The translations under genes were made by a program, and so were the position numbers. Of a DNA stretch of 7,546 nt, positions 1-7,500 are shown piece by piece. A model generated the notes under the pieces. That model saw nothing but the letters and a program-made list of their open reading frames with translations, had not been told where the DNA came from and did no database searches. Within the stretch, counting starts at the first letter, position 1, and each line of letters starts with the position of its first letter. The DNA is taken from contig JBKJQB010000278.1 in the NCBI GenBank assembly GCA_046594105.1, positions 1 to 7,546 of the forward strand, written 5' to 3'. Source of the DNA: JBDSGC01 sp046594105. GTDB taxonomy: Bacteria > Acidobacteriota > Thermoanaerobaculia > Gp7-AA8.

Positions 1-429
1 GCCGCATCCCGGCTCGCGGACCGTGGTCACGCCATGGGCCAGCCATAGTTTGAATACGTACTCGGCGGTGGTCCCCTGCGCCGAGCCGCCGGCATGGCCG
101 TGAAGATCGACGAAGCCGGGAAGAACCCACAGATGCGAGCCGTCGATCTCGCGCGTTGCATCTTTGGGGCGTCCCTCTTCCTTGATGGGAACTTTTGGAA
201 AGCCGACGGAAACGATCTCCTTGATGCGATTCCCTTCGATCACCAGATCGACCGGCCCGCTCGGCGGCGCCCCGGTTCCGTCCACGATCATCGCGCCCCG
301 GATGATCAACCGCTTGAACGGCCCCTCGCCTTCGCCGGCACGGCGATCGGGAGCGAACGGCGGCGGAGTCTCGGCGGCGAGAAGAGTCCTGGCTGCGACG
401 AGGAGAACGAGAACAATCAACTTCTTCAT
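1..429 (-). CDS. Secreted amidohydrolase, N-terminal part (cut by window edge)
   Basis: An open frame reads from an ATG at 429 down to base 1 without a stop, giving the first 143 residues; the C-terminus lies outside the window. Residues 1-19 form a signal peptide (MKK, a hydrophobic stretch LIVLVLLVAA, then LLAA before ET), so the enzyme is probably exported. Residues 40-70 (KRLIIRGAMIVDGTGAPP, then DLVIEGNRIKEI) are the small beta-sandwich typical of the N-terminus of metal-dependent amidohydrolases. Residues 103-112 (LPGFVDLHGH) carry the family's first metal-binding HxH motif, H110 and H112, and AHGVTTVREPG (131-141) follows, as in the imidazolonepropionase/prolidase-like branch. The substrate cannot be told from this portion; hydrolysis of a cyclic amide or a dipeptide is a family-level guess. 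No clear Shine-Dalgarno precedes the ATG, but the lysine-rich signal peptide start supports it. It lies downstream of the REP/RAYT unit on the same strand. Family call is firm, specificity unknown. Confidence 0.88.
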   Translation of the reverse strand, partial: MKKLIVLVLLVAARTLLAAETPPPFAPDRRAGEGEGPFKRLIIRGAMIVDGTGAPPSGPVDLVIEGNRIKEIVSVGFPKVPIKEEGRPKDATREIDGSHLWVLPGFVDLHGHAGGSAQGTTAEYVFKLWLAHGVTTVREPGCG

Positions 430-464
430 GGCTCGAAGAATAGCAGGGGTGTATCTCGCAAGTT

Positions 465-518
465 CCCGCCGGCAGGGATGCCGGCGGACCGGCCGGCTGG
501 AAGCCGGCGTTCCGAAGG
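465..518 (+). repeat. REP-like element, copy A
   Basis: This is a two-hairpin repeat. The first hairpin is GCCGGC (468-473), loop AGGGAT, GCCGGC (480-485). A GGACCG spacer (486-491) follows. The second hairpin is GCCGGC (492-497), loop TGGAA, GCCGGC (503-508). The element ends in GTTCCGAAGG (509-518). The same layout occurs at 598-653 (opposite strand) and 1359-1409. Such palindromic GC-rich repeats next to a RAYT gene are the substrates of that transposase family. Copy A lies in the 224-bp noncoding stretch (430-653) between the RAYT gene and the amidohydrolase gene. Confidence 0.85.
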
Positions 519-540
519 CTGGGTGCTCCGCCAGCGCCCA

Positions 541-576
541 CGAGTTCGCCATCGAGTTCGCCATCGAGTTCGCCAG
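541..576 (+). repeat. 12-bp tandem repeat, three units
   Basis: The unit CGAGTTCGCCAT occurs at 541-552 and 553-564, and once more with a single final change (CGAGTTCGCCAG) at 565-576. A CGAG at 577-580 starts a partial fourth unit. The array sits in the centre of the spacer between the inverted REP copies A and B, so it would form part of the loop if the two copies paired. It is noncoding in context: neither neighbouring gene reaches it. Confidence 0.85.
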
Positions 577-597
577 CGAGCCCGCGCAGCTCTCAGC

Positions 598-653
598 CCT
601 TCGGAGCGCCGGCATCCCTGCCGGCCGGTCCGCCGGCTTCCAGCCGGCCGGGA
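598..653 (-). repeat. REP-like element, copy B (inverted to A)
   Basis: Read on the minus strand from 653 it gives TCCCG, then GCCGGC loop TGGAA GCCGGC, the GGACCG spacer, GCCGGC loop AGGGAT GCCGGC, and the terminal GCTCCGAAGG. The two loops are in the opposite order to those of copy A. Its first base (653) directly follows the TAA stop of the RAYT gene (654-656). Together with copy A (465-518) it makes an inverted pair with arms of about 54 bp and a spacer of about 79 bp, comparable to the BIME arrangement of REP elements in other bacteria. Confidence 0.85.
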
Positions 654-1298
654 TTACAGAAACTCCTCGCAACCGCGCCAACGCCATCCCCTGAGCCCAG
701 CTCGCTCTGGATTCATCAGTATGTACCGGCGAACATTCAGAAATTCTTCGTCACTTCGCACCAGCCGATCGAAGAACTCACGCTGCCAGAAGCGAGACCC
801 TGTTCTTCCCAGGATCTGGTTCGATTTCGTCGCTGAATACGATTTCCAGGAGTGAAGGACGCGGTCGAGCGCATGGTCAGGTCTCACCGTGATCATGGCA
901 TGCACATGATTCGGCATCACGCACCAGGCATCCAATCGATAGCGCTCTCCGTCGAAGAATTGCAGGCTCGCAGCGACGACGTCTGCAATCTCAGGGCGAC
1001 GCATCCAGCAGGCTCCGTGACCCTGGTCAAGCGCCTCGTCCGTTCGCGCGAAGGCGAAGTGTCGTATCCGCCCGTTTTCGGTTGCCGTAGGTGGTCGGTC
1101 GCCGCCGGTGAACAGACGCAACAGAGCGCTCCGTTCGCGGCCGATCCGTTCATAGACGTCTCGCGGCAGCGAGTCTGCCAGCCGAAATGTTACGAAGTAG
1201 GTCCCTTCGGGCGCGTCCCAATGAGGCAGGTATCCGCGCGATCGGACCCTGACCGTTTCGTAGGTTCGTTGCTGAAGTAGAAATTTTGGACCTCGCAT
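654..1298 (-). CDS. REP-associated tyrosine transposase (RAYT, Y1/IS200-like HUH family)
   Basis: The 214-residue product is a single-domain HUH nuclease of the Y1 transposase superfamily, in the RAYT branch that acts on REP palindromes as single-stranded DNA. Using the ATG at 1298 as residue 1, the N-terminal strand region is YLPHWDAPEGTYFVTFRLAD (23-42). The metal-binding HUH motif is in VMPNHVHAM (127-135) with H131 and H133. SWKSYSATK (150-158) and RFWQREFFDRLVRSDEEF (169-186) are typical of RAYTs. RRYILMNPERAGL (190-202) holds the likely nucleophilic tyrosine Y192, at the position equivalent to the catalytic Tyr of the E. coli TnpA-REP protein. All key residues are present and the frame is intact, so it may be active. 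An in-frame GTG at 1316 would add six residues; neither start has a good ribosome site, and ATG is preferred on codon choice. The gene is flanked by REP copies B and C, and it carries no accessory gene. Confidence 0.93.
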   Translation of the reverse strand: MRGPKFLLQQRTYETVRVRSRGYLPHWDAPEGTYFVTFRLADSLPRDVYERIGRERSALLRLFTGGDRPPTATENGRIRHFAFARTDEALDQGHGACWMRRPEIADVVAASLQFFDGERYRLDAWCVMPNHVHAMITVRPDHALDRVLHSWKSYSATKSNQILGRTGSRFWQREFFDRLVRSDEEFLNVRRYILMNPERAGLRGWRWRGCEEFL

Positions 1299-1308
1299 GA
1301 GTGCGAGG
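1291..1308. promoter_or_regulatory. Perfect hairpin over the RAYT start codon
   Basis: CCTCGCA (1291-1297) and TGCGAGG (1302-1308) form a perfect 7-bp inverted repeat around a 4-nt loop. In the minus-strand mRNA the A of the proposed RAYT start codon (1298) is in the loop and the UG is in the stem, so folding would hide the start. The absence of a clear Shine-Dalgarno nearby fits low translation. A role in limiting transposase synthesis is inferred from position only. Confidence 0.45.
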
Positions 1309-1358
1309 GAACACACGCACGGTGGTGGGCGAGGAAAGGCTACCTCGGCGGGATGCTC

Positions 1359-1409
1359 GCCGGCAAGGATGCCAGCGGACCGGCCGGCAGGATGCCGGCG
1401 TTCCGAAGG
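1359..1409 (+). repeat. REP-like element, copy C
   Basis: The order is GCCGGC (1359-1364), loop AAGGAT, GCCAGC (1371-1376), spacer GGACCG (1377-1382), GCCGGC (1383-1388), loop AGGAT, GCCGGC (1394-1399), then GTTCCGAAGG (1400-1409). One half-site is degenerate (GCCAGC). The element ends one base before the lspA stop codon (1411-1413 on the minus strand), so it forms the start of the lspA 3' untranslated region. Copies B and C bracket the RAYT gene as inverted repeats with their CCGAAGG ends pointing outward. In the lspA transcript it could fold and protect or end the RNA, but there is no T-run, so it is not a classical intrinsic terminator. Confidence 0.85.
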
Positions 1410-1410
1410 C

Positions 1411-1884
1411 TCAGCGCTTTGGCAGAAACGACGAGAGCGCCAGCCACAGCACCCCTCCGCTGATGGCCATGTCTGCGACGTTGAACACTCCGGTGTGCAG
1501 CGGTCCCGCGCTGAGATAGAGAAAGTCGGTGACCACGCCGTGGAACAGCGCGCGGTCGAGGAGGTTGCCCACCCCTCCGCCGATCACCAGCGCCAGCGCG
1601 ACGTCGTCGCCGCGTCCGCTCATGCGGCCCGTGACCAGGATCCAGAGCGCGACCATCAGGCCGATGCCGACGATTCCATCGAAGACCACTCTGCGGACCA
1701 CGCGCGGCAACTGCGCTCCGATGCTGAGAAACGCTCCCGGATTCTCCGCGTAGAGCAACGTCAGCAGACCGCCGGCGTAATGCAGCGGCTCCGAGTGGCG
1801 CAGCGTCGAACGGACCACAGTCTTCGTCCCCTGATCGAGAAGGATGGTCACCACGATGATGCTGAAAAGGATGAGCCGGCGCAT
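1411..1884 (-). CDS. lspA: Lipoprotein signal peptidase (signal peptidase II)
   Basis: This 157-residue inner-membrane aspartic peptidase removes the signal peptide from prolipoproteins after Lgt has lipidated the lipobox cysteine. All conserved blocks are visible: DQGTK (17-21) at the end of the first membrane segment, YAENPGAFLS (45-54), GGGVGNLLDR (102-111), GVVTDF (116-121) and FNVADMAI (134-141). The catalytic aspartates are D120 and D138. Four hydrophobic segments are present (about 4-16, 65-86, 95-108, 134-154), and the length is normal for the family. An in-frame TGA lies 15 nt before the ATG, which fixes the start at 1884. It follows parC by 51 bp on the same strand and is probably cotranscribed with it; the usual partners ileS or lgt are not in the window. 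A GGAGGTGG motif lies 25 nt upstream, too far for a normal ribosome site. Confidence 0.96.
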   Translation of the reverse strand: MRRLILFSIIVVTILLDQGTKTVVRSTLRHSEPLHYAGGLLTLLYAENPGAFLSIGAQLPRVVRRVVFDGIVGIGLMVALWILVTGRMSGRGDDVALALVIGGGVGNLLDRALFHGVVTDFLYLSAGPLHTGVFNVADMAISGGVLWLALSSFLPKR

Positions 1885-1935
1885 GCGTCGAATCCATCAG
1901 TGTCCCCAGCCACCTCCTGCGAGGCGGACGGCGGG

Positions 1936-4254
1936 TCACATCAGCAGTTCTCCATGGGGTCCACTCCCGTCGCGCTCCGATCCGCTCCGGATCAGCGAAA
2001 CGTTCTGGAACCCGCGCGGCAGCTTCAGTCCCCGCTGCGCGCGTTTGCCCAGGTAGGTCTCCAGGTCGTCTCCCTTGAGATTGGTGAAACGTTTGCCGGC
2101 GTGAACGACCAGCGTTCCGTCCGCGCTGACGACCGCGGTGCTGACCACCTTCTCCGGCGCAATCGGCGTGCGATGCACCTTGATGGTCTGCACGCCCTTC
2201 CCCCGTCCGAGCTCCGGCAGCTCGCTGACGGGAAACAACAACAGTTTCCCCTCGGTGGTCGCAGCGGCCACGCGGTCTCCTTCATAGCTAGCCACGCGCT
2301 GTGGACGGAGCAACGTCGCGCCGTCCGACACGTTCACGATGGCCTTCCCCGCTTTCCGGTCGCTGATCAGTTCTCCGAATTTGACGACGAATCCGTAGCC
2401 ATCGTCGGTGGCCATCAACCACAGGTCGTCGGCCTCGCCCATCACCACGCCGACGAACGTCGCTCCCGGGGGCGGTGAAAGGAACGCGGAGAGGGGCTCG
2501 CCGTGGCCCTTGGCCGAGGGCAGCTCGTGCGCGGCCAGTGAATACGATCGGCCTGTGGAGTCGAGCAAAACGGCCTGCTGGTTGCTGCGGCCGCGCGCCG
2601 CGTGGAGGAAGGCGTCTCCTCCTTTGTATTGCAGCGCGGAGGGATCGAGCTCGTGGCCCTTCCCCGCCCGGACCCACCCTCGTTCCGACAACACCACGGT
2701 CACCGGCTCCGAAGGAATCAGCGCGGAGGCATCGAGCGCTTTGGCCGCCTCGCGCTCCACGATGGGCGAGCGGCGCCGGTCGCCGAATTCCTCGGCGTCG
2801 CGGAGCAGCTCGTCGCGGACCTGCTTGCGAAGTCTGGCCTTCGATCCGAGGATCTTCTCCAGCTCCGCGCGTTCCGTCTGCAGCTTGGCCTGCTCGCCGC
2901 GGATCTCCATTTCCGAAAGCTTGTTGAGGAAACGCAGCTTCAACTCGAGGATGGCCTCCGCCTGCAGTTCCGAGAGAGTGAAGCGCTTCATCAGCACCGG
3001 CTTCGGTTCGTCTTCACGCCGGATGATCCGGATCACTTCGTCGATGTTGAGGTAGGCGGCGAGGTAGCCGTCCAGGATGTGCAGCCGCGAGTTCACGTGG
3101 TCGTAGCGATACTGCAGGCGGCGCCGGACCGTCTCGATCCGGAACTCCAGCCATTCGGCGAGCAGGTCGCGCAGGTTGTAGAGCCGCGGCCGTCCGTCGA
3201 GGCCGATCATGTTCATGTTGATGCGGAAGGAGCGTTCCAGGTCGGTGGTGGCGAACAGATGCGCCATCAACTCCTCGGCGTCCACGCGATTGGAGCGCGG
3301 CACGATGACGATGCGCGTCGGATTCTCGTGGTCCGACTCGTCGCGAAGATCGTCCACCATCGGCAGCTTCCTGGCCTGCATCTGCGCCGCGATCTGCTGC
3401 AGCACTTTCGAGCCGGAGACCTGGAAGGGCAGCGCGGTGATGATCAGATCGCCGTCCTCCAGCTCCCATTTCGCTCGCTGCCGCACCGACCCGTTGCCGG
3501 TCTTGTACATCTCCCGGATCTCCGCGGGCGGCGTGATGATCTCCGCCTCCGTGGGGAAGTCCGGTCCTTTCACATGCCTGGTCAGCTGGGCCAGCGTGGC
3601 CTCAGGATCGTCGAGCAGTTCCACGCAGGCATTGACGATCTCTTTGGCGTTGTGCGACGGGATGTCGGTGGCCATCCCGACGGCGATTCCCGACGCGCCG
3701 TTGAGGAGGACGTGCGGAAGCCGTGAAGGCAGCAGCTTCGGCTCGCGCATGGTGCCGTCGAAATTCTGGCCCCAGTCGGTGGTGCCCTGTTCCAGCTCGC
3801 TCAGCAGCGTCTGGGCGAACTTCGTCATCTTCGCTTCGGTGTAGCGCATCGCCGCAAACGACTTCGGGTCGTCCGGCGAGCCCCAGTTCCCCTGCCCTTC
3901 CACCAGTGGATAGCGCATCGAGAACGGCTGGGCCATCAGGACCATGGCCTCGTAACAGGCGGAGTCGCCGTGCGGGTGATATTTGCCGATGACGTCGCCC
4001 ACGGTGCGCGCCGATTTCTTCGGCTTCGAGCTCGGACCGAGGCCGAGCTCCGACATGGCAAAGATGATGCGGCGCTGGACCGGCTTGAGACCGTCGGCGA
4101 TGTGCGGCAGGGCCCGGTCCAGGATGACGTACATCGAGTAATCGAGGTAGGCCTTGCGCGCGAAGTTCGCGACGGCCTGCTGCTCGACTTCGGGAGCGGT
4201 GGGAGGAGGGGGCGTCGAGCCGCGTGACTCGCTTCTGGATTTCCGGGTGGCCAT
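1936..4254 (-). CDS. parC: DNA topoisomerase IV subunit A
   Basis: The 772-residue product is the DNA-breaking subunit of a type IIA topoisomerase, which with ParE unlinks replicated chromosomes. The breakage-reunion domain covers about 30-500: DYSMYVILDRALP (38-50), DGLKPVQRRI (54-63), KKSARTVGDVIGKYHPHGD (79-97), and AAMRYTEAKM (134-143) with the catalytic R137-Y138 pair. The quinolone-determining positions are S98 and E102, matching the unmutated E. coli S80 and E84. PMVDDLRDESDHENPTRIV (from about 299) and NMIGLDGRP are strongly ParC-like. The C-terminal part (about 520-745) is a beta-pinwheel with no GyrA box (QRRGGKG), which favours ParC over GyrA, and the total length is close to E. 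coli ParC. The first 25 residues are an extra basic, proline-rich tail. An in-frame TGA upstream with no other start codon before 4254 fixes the N-terminus. No parE is in the window. Resemblance to gammaproteobacterial ParC is high throughout. Confidence 0.95.
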   Translation of the reverse strand: MATRKSRSESRGSTPPPPTAPEVEQQAVANFARKAYLDYSMYVILDRALPHIADGLKPVQRRIIFAMSELGLGPSSKPKKSARTVGDVIGKYHPHGDSACYEAMVLMAQPFSMRYPLVEGQGNWGSPDDPKSFAAMRYTEAKMTKFAQTLLSELEQGTTDWGQNFDGTMREPKLLPSRLPHVLLNGASGIAVGMATDIPSHNAKEIVNACVELLDDPEATLAQLTRHVKGPDFPTEAEIITPPAEIREMYKTGNGSVRQRAKWELEDGDLIITALPFQVSGSKVLQQIAAQMQARKLPMVDDLRDESDHENPTRIVIVPRSNRVDAEELMAHLFATTDLERSFRINMNMIGLDGRPRLYNLRDLLAEWLEFRIETVRRRLQYRYDHVNSRLHILDGYLAAYLNIDEVIRIIRREDEPKPVLMKRFTLSELQAEAILELKLRFLNKLSEMEIRGEQAKLQTERAELEKILGSKARLRKQVRDELLRDAEEFGDRRRSPIVEREAAKALDASALIPSEPVTVVLSERGWVRAGKGHELDPSALQYKGGDAFLHAARGRSNQQAVLLDSTGRSYSLAAHELPSAKGHGEPLSAFLSPPPGATFVGVVMGEADDLWLMATDDGYGFVVKFGELISDRKAGKAIVNVSDGATLLRPQRVASYEGDRVAAATTEGKLLLFPVSELPELGRGKGVQTIKVHRTPIAPEKVVSTAVVSADGTLVVHAGKRFTNLKGDDLETYLGKRAQRGLKLPRGFQNVSLIRSGSERDGSGPHGELLM

Positions 4255-4521
4255 GGTCGGTGTGCATCCTGCCGACCAGCGAGCGGAAGATCAAGTCCGG
4301 CACGGCCGGTGCGTGGGTTCGCCCAGCGTCCGCCACGATTTCCGCCTCAACCTTGATCCCTCCACCACCTGGTGATTGCAGATGACGCGATCGTACTCAC
4401 GAGCTTGGCTGTCCACCCGCCTTCGCGCGTCACACACTCCCGCCCGCTGACGTCCATCCGTCACTACGGGAAACGACCTTCTCGCGTATCATCGTCCGCA
4501 CCCAAAATCGTGAGGTCTCCT
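4255..4521. other. Divergent intergenic region between parC and the protease gene
   Basis: These 267 bp must hold the promoters of both parC (minus) and the M36 protease (plus). I see no convincing sigma-70 box pair. TATCAT at 4487-4492 is a possible -10 for the protease gene, 29 bp before its start, but no good -35 lies at the right distance. A short inverted repeat CACCA-CC-TGGTG (4363-4374) could bind a regulator, but this is weak. No RNA gene or small ORF with a plausible start was recognised. Confidence 0.4.
4511..4515 (+). promoter_or_regulatory. Ribosome binding site of the M36 protease gene
   Basis: TGAGG lies six bases before the ATG at 4522. It is the only good purine-rich stretch nearby and supports this start, which also opens directly into a signal peptide. 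Confidence 0.6.
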
Positions 4522-7500
4522 ATGGTCCAAAACCGCTTCTTCGCTGGTGCTGCTGCCCTCATTACGTTCACTTTGATGACCCCGCAGCTTCTGGGCGCGC
4601 ATCGTCCACCGAATTTTGACGCAGCGGCGGTTGCACCGGCTCTCCCCGACTCCACGACGCGCCTTGCTTCCGCACGGGGATCGGCCGGCTCGATGGTGCC
4701 TCTGGAATGGCACCGGACGTTCGGGGTGCCTTCGTTCGTCTGGTTGGCGGACGCCTCCGATCCGTCGTCATCCACAGCTTCCAGCGCCCAGTCCATCGGC
4801 GCTCCTACCTCCATCGAGGACTCGGCACGACGACACCTCGCCGCGCATGCCGGCTTGTACTCCCTCTCCTCGGCCGATGCGGCTTCCGCCTATGTCAGCG
4901 GCGTTCACGACACAGGTCGCGGCGCGCTGGTGGTGAAGTTCAAGCAGAAGATCGACGGGATCGAGGTGTTTCGAGACGAGCTCAATGTCGTCATGACCCG
5001 CGATCGTCAACTGGTGGCAATGTCGGGATTTCTTCCGAAGGGCGGCGGTGCCTCCTCGACCTTCGCCTCGAAACGGGCGCTCTCCTCGAAAGCGTTTGCC
5101 CTGCCGGCGTCCGATGCCATCTCCGCGGCCTTCCACGACCTGGCTCCTGAGGCCACACCGATCGCCGGCGCCAACCTGACCGCGTCGAACGCTGACGGCG
5201 GATACCAATCCTTCGAAATGACGCGCCACTCGTCAGACCTCCGTGCTTCGCTCCGCTCGGCGCGCGCGCGGCAGGTCTGGTTCCATCTGCCGGACGCCCT
5301 GGAACCGGCGTGGTACCTGGAGATCGAAGTAGCAGACGAAACGACCGCCGACTCTGATCCCTATGGCTATGTGATCTCCGCAGTCGATGGGCGGGTTCTC
5401 TTCCGTAAGAGCCTGGTGGAGGATGCCGACGCCACACCCTTCACCTATCGCGTATGGGCGGCGACGGACGGAGCGCAGCGGCCCCTCAACGGGCCGCAGG
5501 GCTTTGGCGGCGCGCCTCATCCCACCGGTTCCAACGACGGGTTCCAGGCTTCGTTCGTGCCTCAGAACATGGTGACACTGTCGTCGGGTCCGATCAGCAC
5601 GAAGGATCCATGGCTGGCACCGGCTGCGGGGACGAGCAACGGGAACAACGTCGATGCCTACGCGGATCTCGTTTCGCCCGATGGCTTTCAAAAGGGAGAC
5701 CTGCGCGCCCTGACCACCACTCCGAACACCTTTGACTACGCCTACGACGTCGCCCTGAGCCCCGGCACGAGCACGACGCAGCAGTCGGCCTCGGTGACGC
5801 AGCTTTTCTACAACCTCAACTTCTTTCACGACTGGTACTACGACTCCGGATTCAATGAAGCGGCGGGCAACGCGCAGGCGGATAACTACGGTCGCGGCGG
5901 CGTTGCCGGCGATCCAATCCGAGGGGAAGCACAGGACTACAACGGCCGGAACAACGCGAACATGTCCACGCCCGCCGACGGTGGCCGGCCCCGCATGCAG
6001 ATGTATGTTTTTGACGGGGTGGCTGCGCGGACGCTGCACATCGACTCGCCCTCCGCCTCTGCTCGCGACTACGCCACGGGAACGGCGGTGTTCGGGCCGC
6101 AGTCCTTCGATCTGAGCGGCGACATCGTGGCCGTCCAGCCTGCGGATGGATGCTTGGCCATCACCACCAGCCTGACCGGGAAGATCGCCTTTATCGACCG
6201 CGGCACCTGCACCTTCGTGGTGAAAGCAACCAACGCAAAGGCTGCCGGAGCGATCGCCGTCATCATCGGAAATGTCACCAGTTCTCCGAATCCGCAGGCG
6301 CGGACGAACATGGCCTGCACGGGGTCGCCATCCCCCTGCTCGGCCGTCGAACAGGCACTGGTCCCTGCGTTCAGTGTGGCGTTGAACGACGCGAACGCGT
6401 TGCGCGCGCAATTGAAGGCGGGCACCGTGCGCGGGAACGTCAAGCGCGACCTGGTGGTTGACCGCGACGGTGGCCTGGACAACGCCATCGTGGTGCATGA
6501 GTGGGGCCACTACCTGAGCAATCGCCTCATCGGCAACAGCAGCGGCCTGACCTCCATCCAGTCCCGGGGGCTGGGAGAGGGGTGGAGCGATTTCCTTGCC
6601 CTGCTGATGATGGTCCGGCCCGAGGATGCCGCGGTCGCCGCAAACGCGAACTTCAAAGGAGCGTATGCGGTGGGCGGCTACGCCAGCAGCGGCGGCAACA
6701 ACGGGCCCCTTCTCAATGGCGGTTACTACTTCGCCATCCGCCGTGTCCCCTACTCCACCGACCTCACTCGCGATCCGCTGACGCTCCGGCACATCGGCGT
6801 CGGCCAGGCCATCACCGGCGCAGATACAGCCTATGTCGACGACGGCTCGAATAATGCGGAAGTCCACAACACCGGCGAGGTATGGGCCTCCATGCTGTGG
6901 GAGTGTTATGCAGCACTCCTGCGCGACACCCTTGGCGATCATCCGCGACTGACCTTTGAGCAAGCGCAAAAACGCATGAAGGACTACATCGTCGCTTCGC
7001 TTCGCATCACACCCGCCGATCCAACCTTCCTGGACGCCAGGGACGCCGTGCTCGCCGCTGCCTTTGCCTCCGATGCACTCGACTATCAGGCCTTCTGGAA
7101 GGCCTTCGCCAACCGGGGCGCCGGTGTCCGGGCCACTCCCGCCGAGCGCTACTCCACCGCCAACCTCGGCGCCCTGGAAGACTTCGGCGTCGGCGGGGAT
7201 CTCACCATCGGCGCTATCTCCCTCGATGATTCGCTCGAAGGCTGCAACAAAGACGGCCTGCTCGAAGGCGGAGAGAGCGGAGTGCTGACCGTCTCCATCC
7301 GCAACCGCGGCAACGTCCGGTTGAAGGCCACCACAGGAACGGTCAGCTCCTCCGACTCACGCATCACCTTCGAAGGGAACGGCGCGCTGACGTTTCCTCC
7401 GACCGATCCGGGACAGTCGACGAGCGCCACCGTGCGCATGAACCTGGCGAAGACGACGTCGATCCTCAATCCCGCCGTGTCCATCGCCGTTCGCGATGCC

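Noticed and set aside
465..653. CRISPR array
   Set aside because: The repeats are palindromic, inverted and few, with no regular spacers and no cas genes. The 12-bp direct repeats have no spacers.
94..855. 253-codon plus-strand frame across the amidohydrolase start and REP region
   Set aside because: It overlaps the signal-peptide amidohydrolase on the other strand and reads through REP repeats and the RAYT gene in antisense.
1359..1409. Rho-independent terminator after lspA
   Set aside because: There are GC-rich hairpins but no following T-run on either strand, and the same structure recurs as a REP repeat.
465..1409. Complete insertion sequence with target-site duplication
   Set aside because: No short direct duplication was found at the outer ends, and the transposase is of the RAYT type, which is not normally carried as an autonomous IS.
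1340..1939. 199-codon minus-strand frame over lspA
   Set aside because: The overlapping frame at 1411-1884 contains every LspA motif; this one is arginine-rich and reads into REP copy C.
2602..3726. 374-codon open frame on the plus strand within parC
   Set aside because: It lies fully antisense to parC and looks like a GC-driven shadow (rich in H, R, V, Q) with no domain.
5233..6969. 578-codon open frame antisense to the protease gene
   Set aside because: The plus strand encodes a clear M36 protease with all motifs. The antisense translation matches no family I recognise, is rich in R, V and G as expected from high-GC antisense frames, and has no ribosome site.
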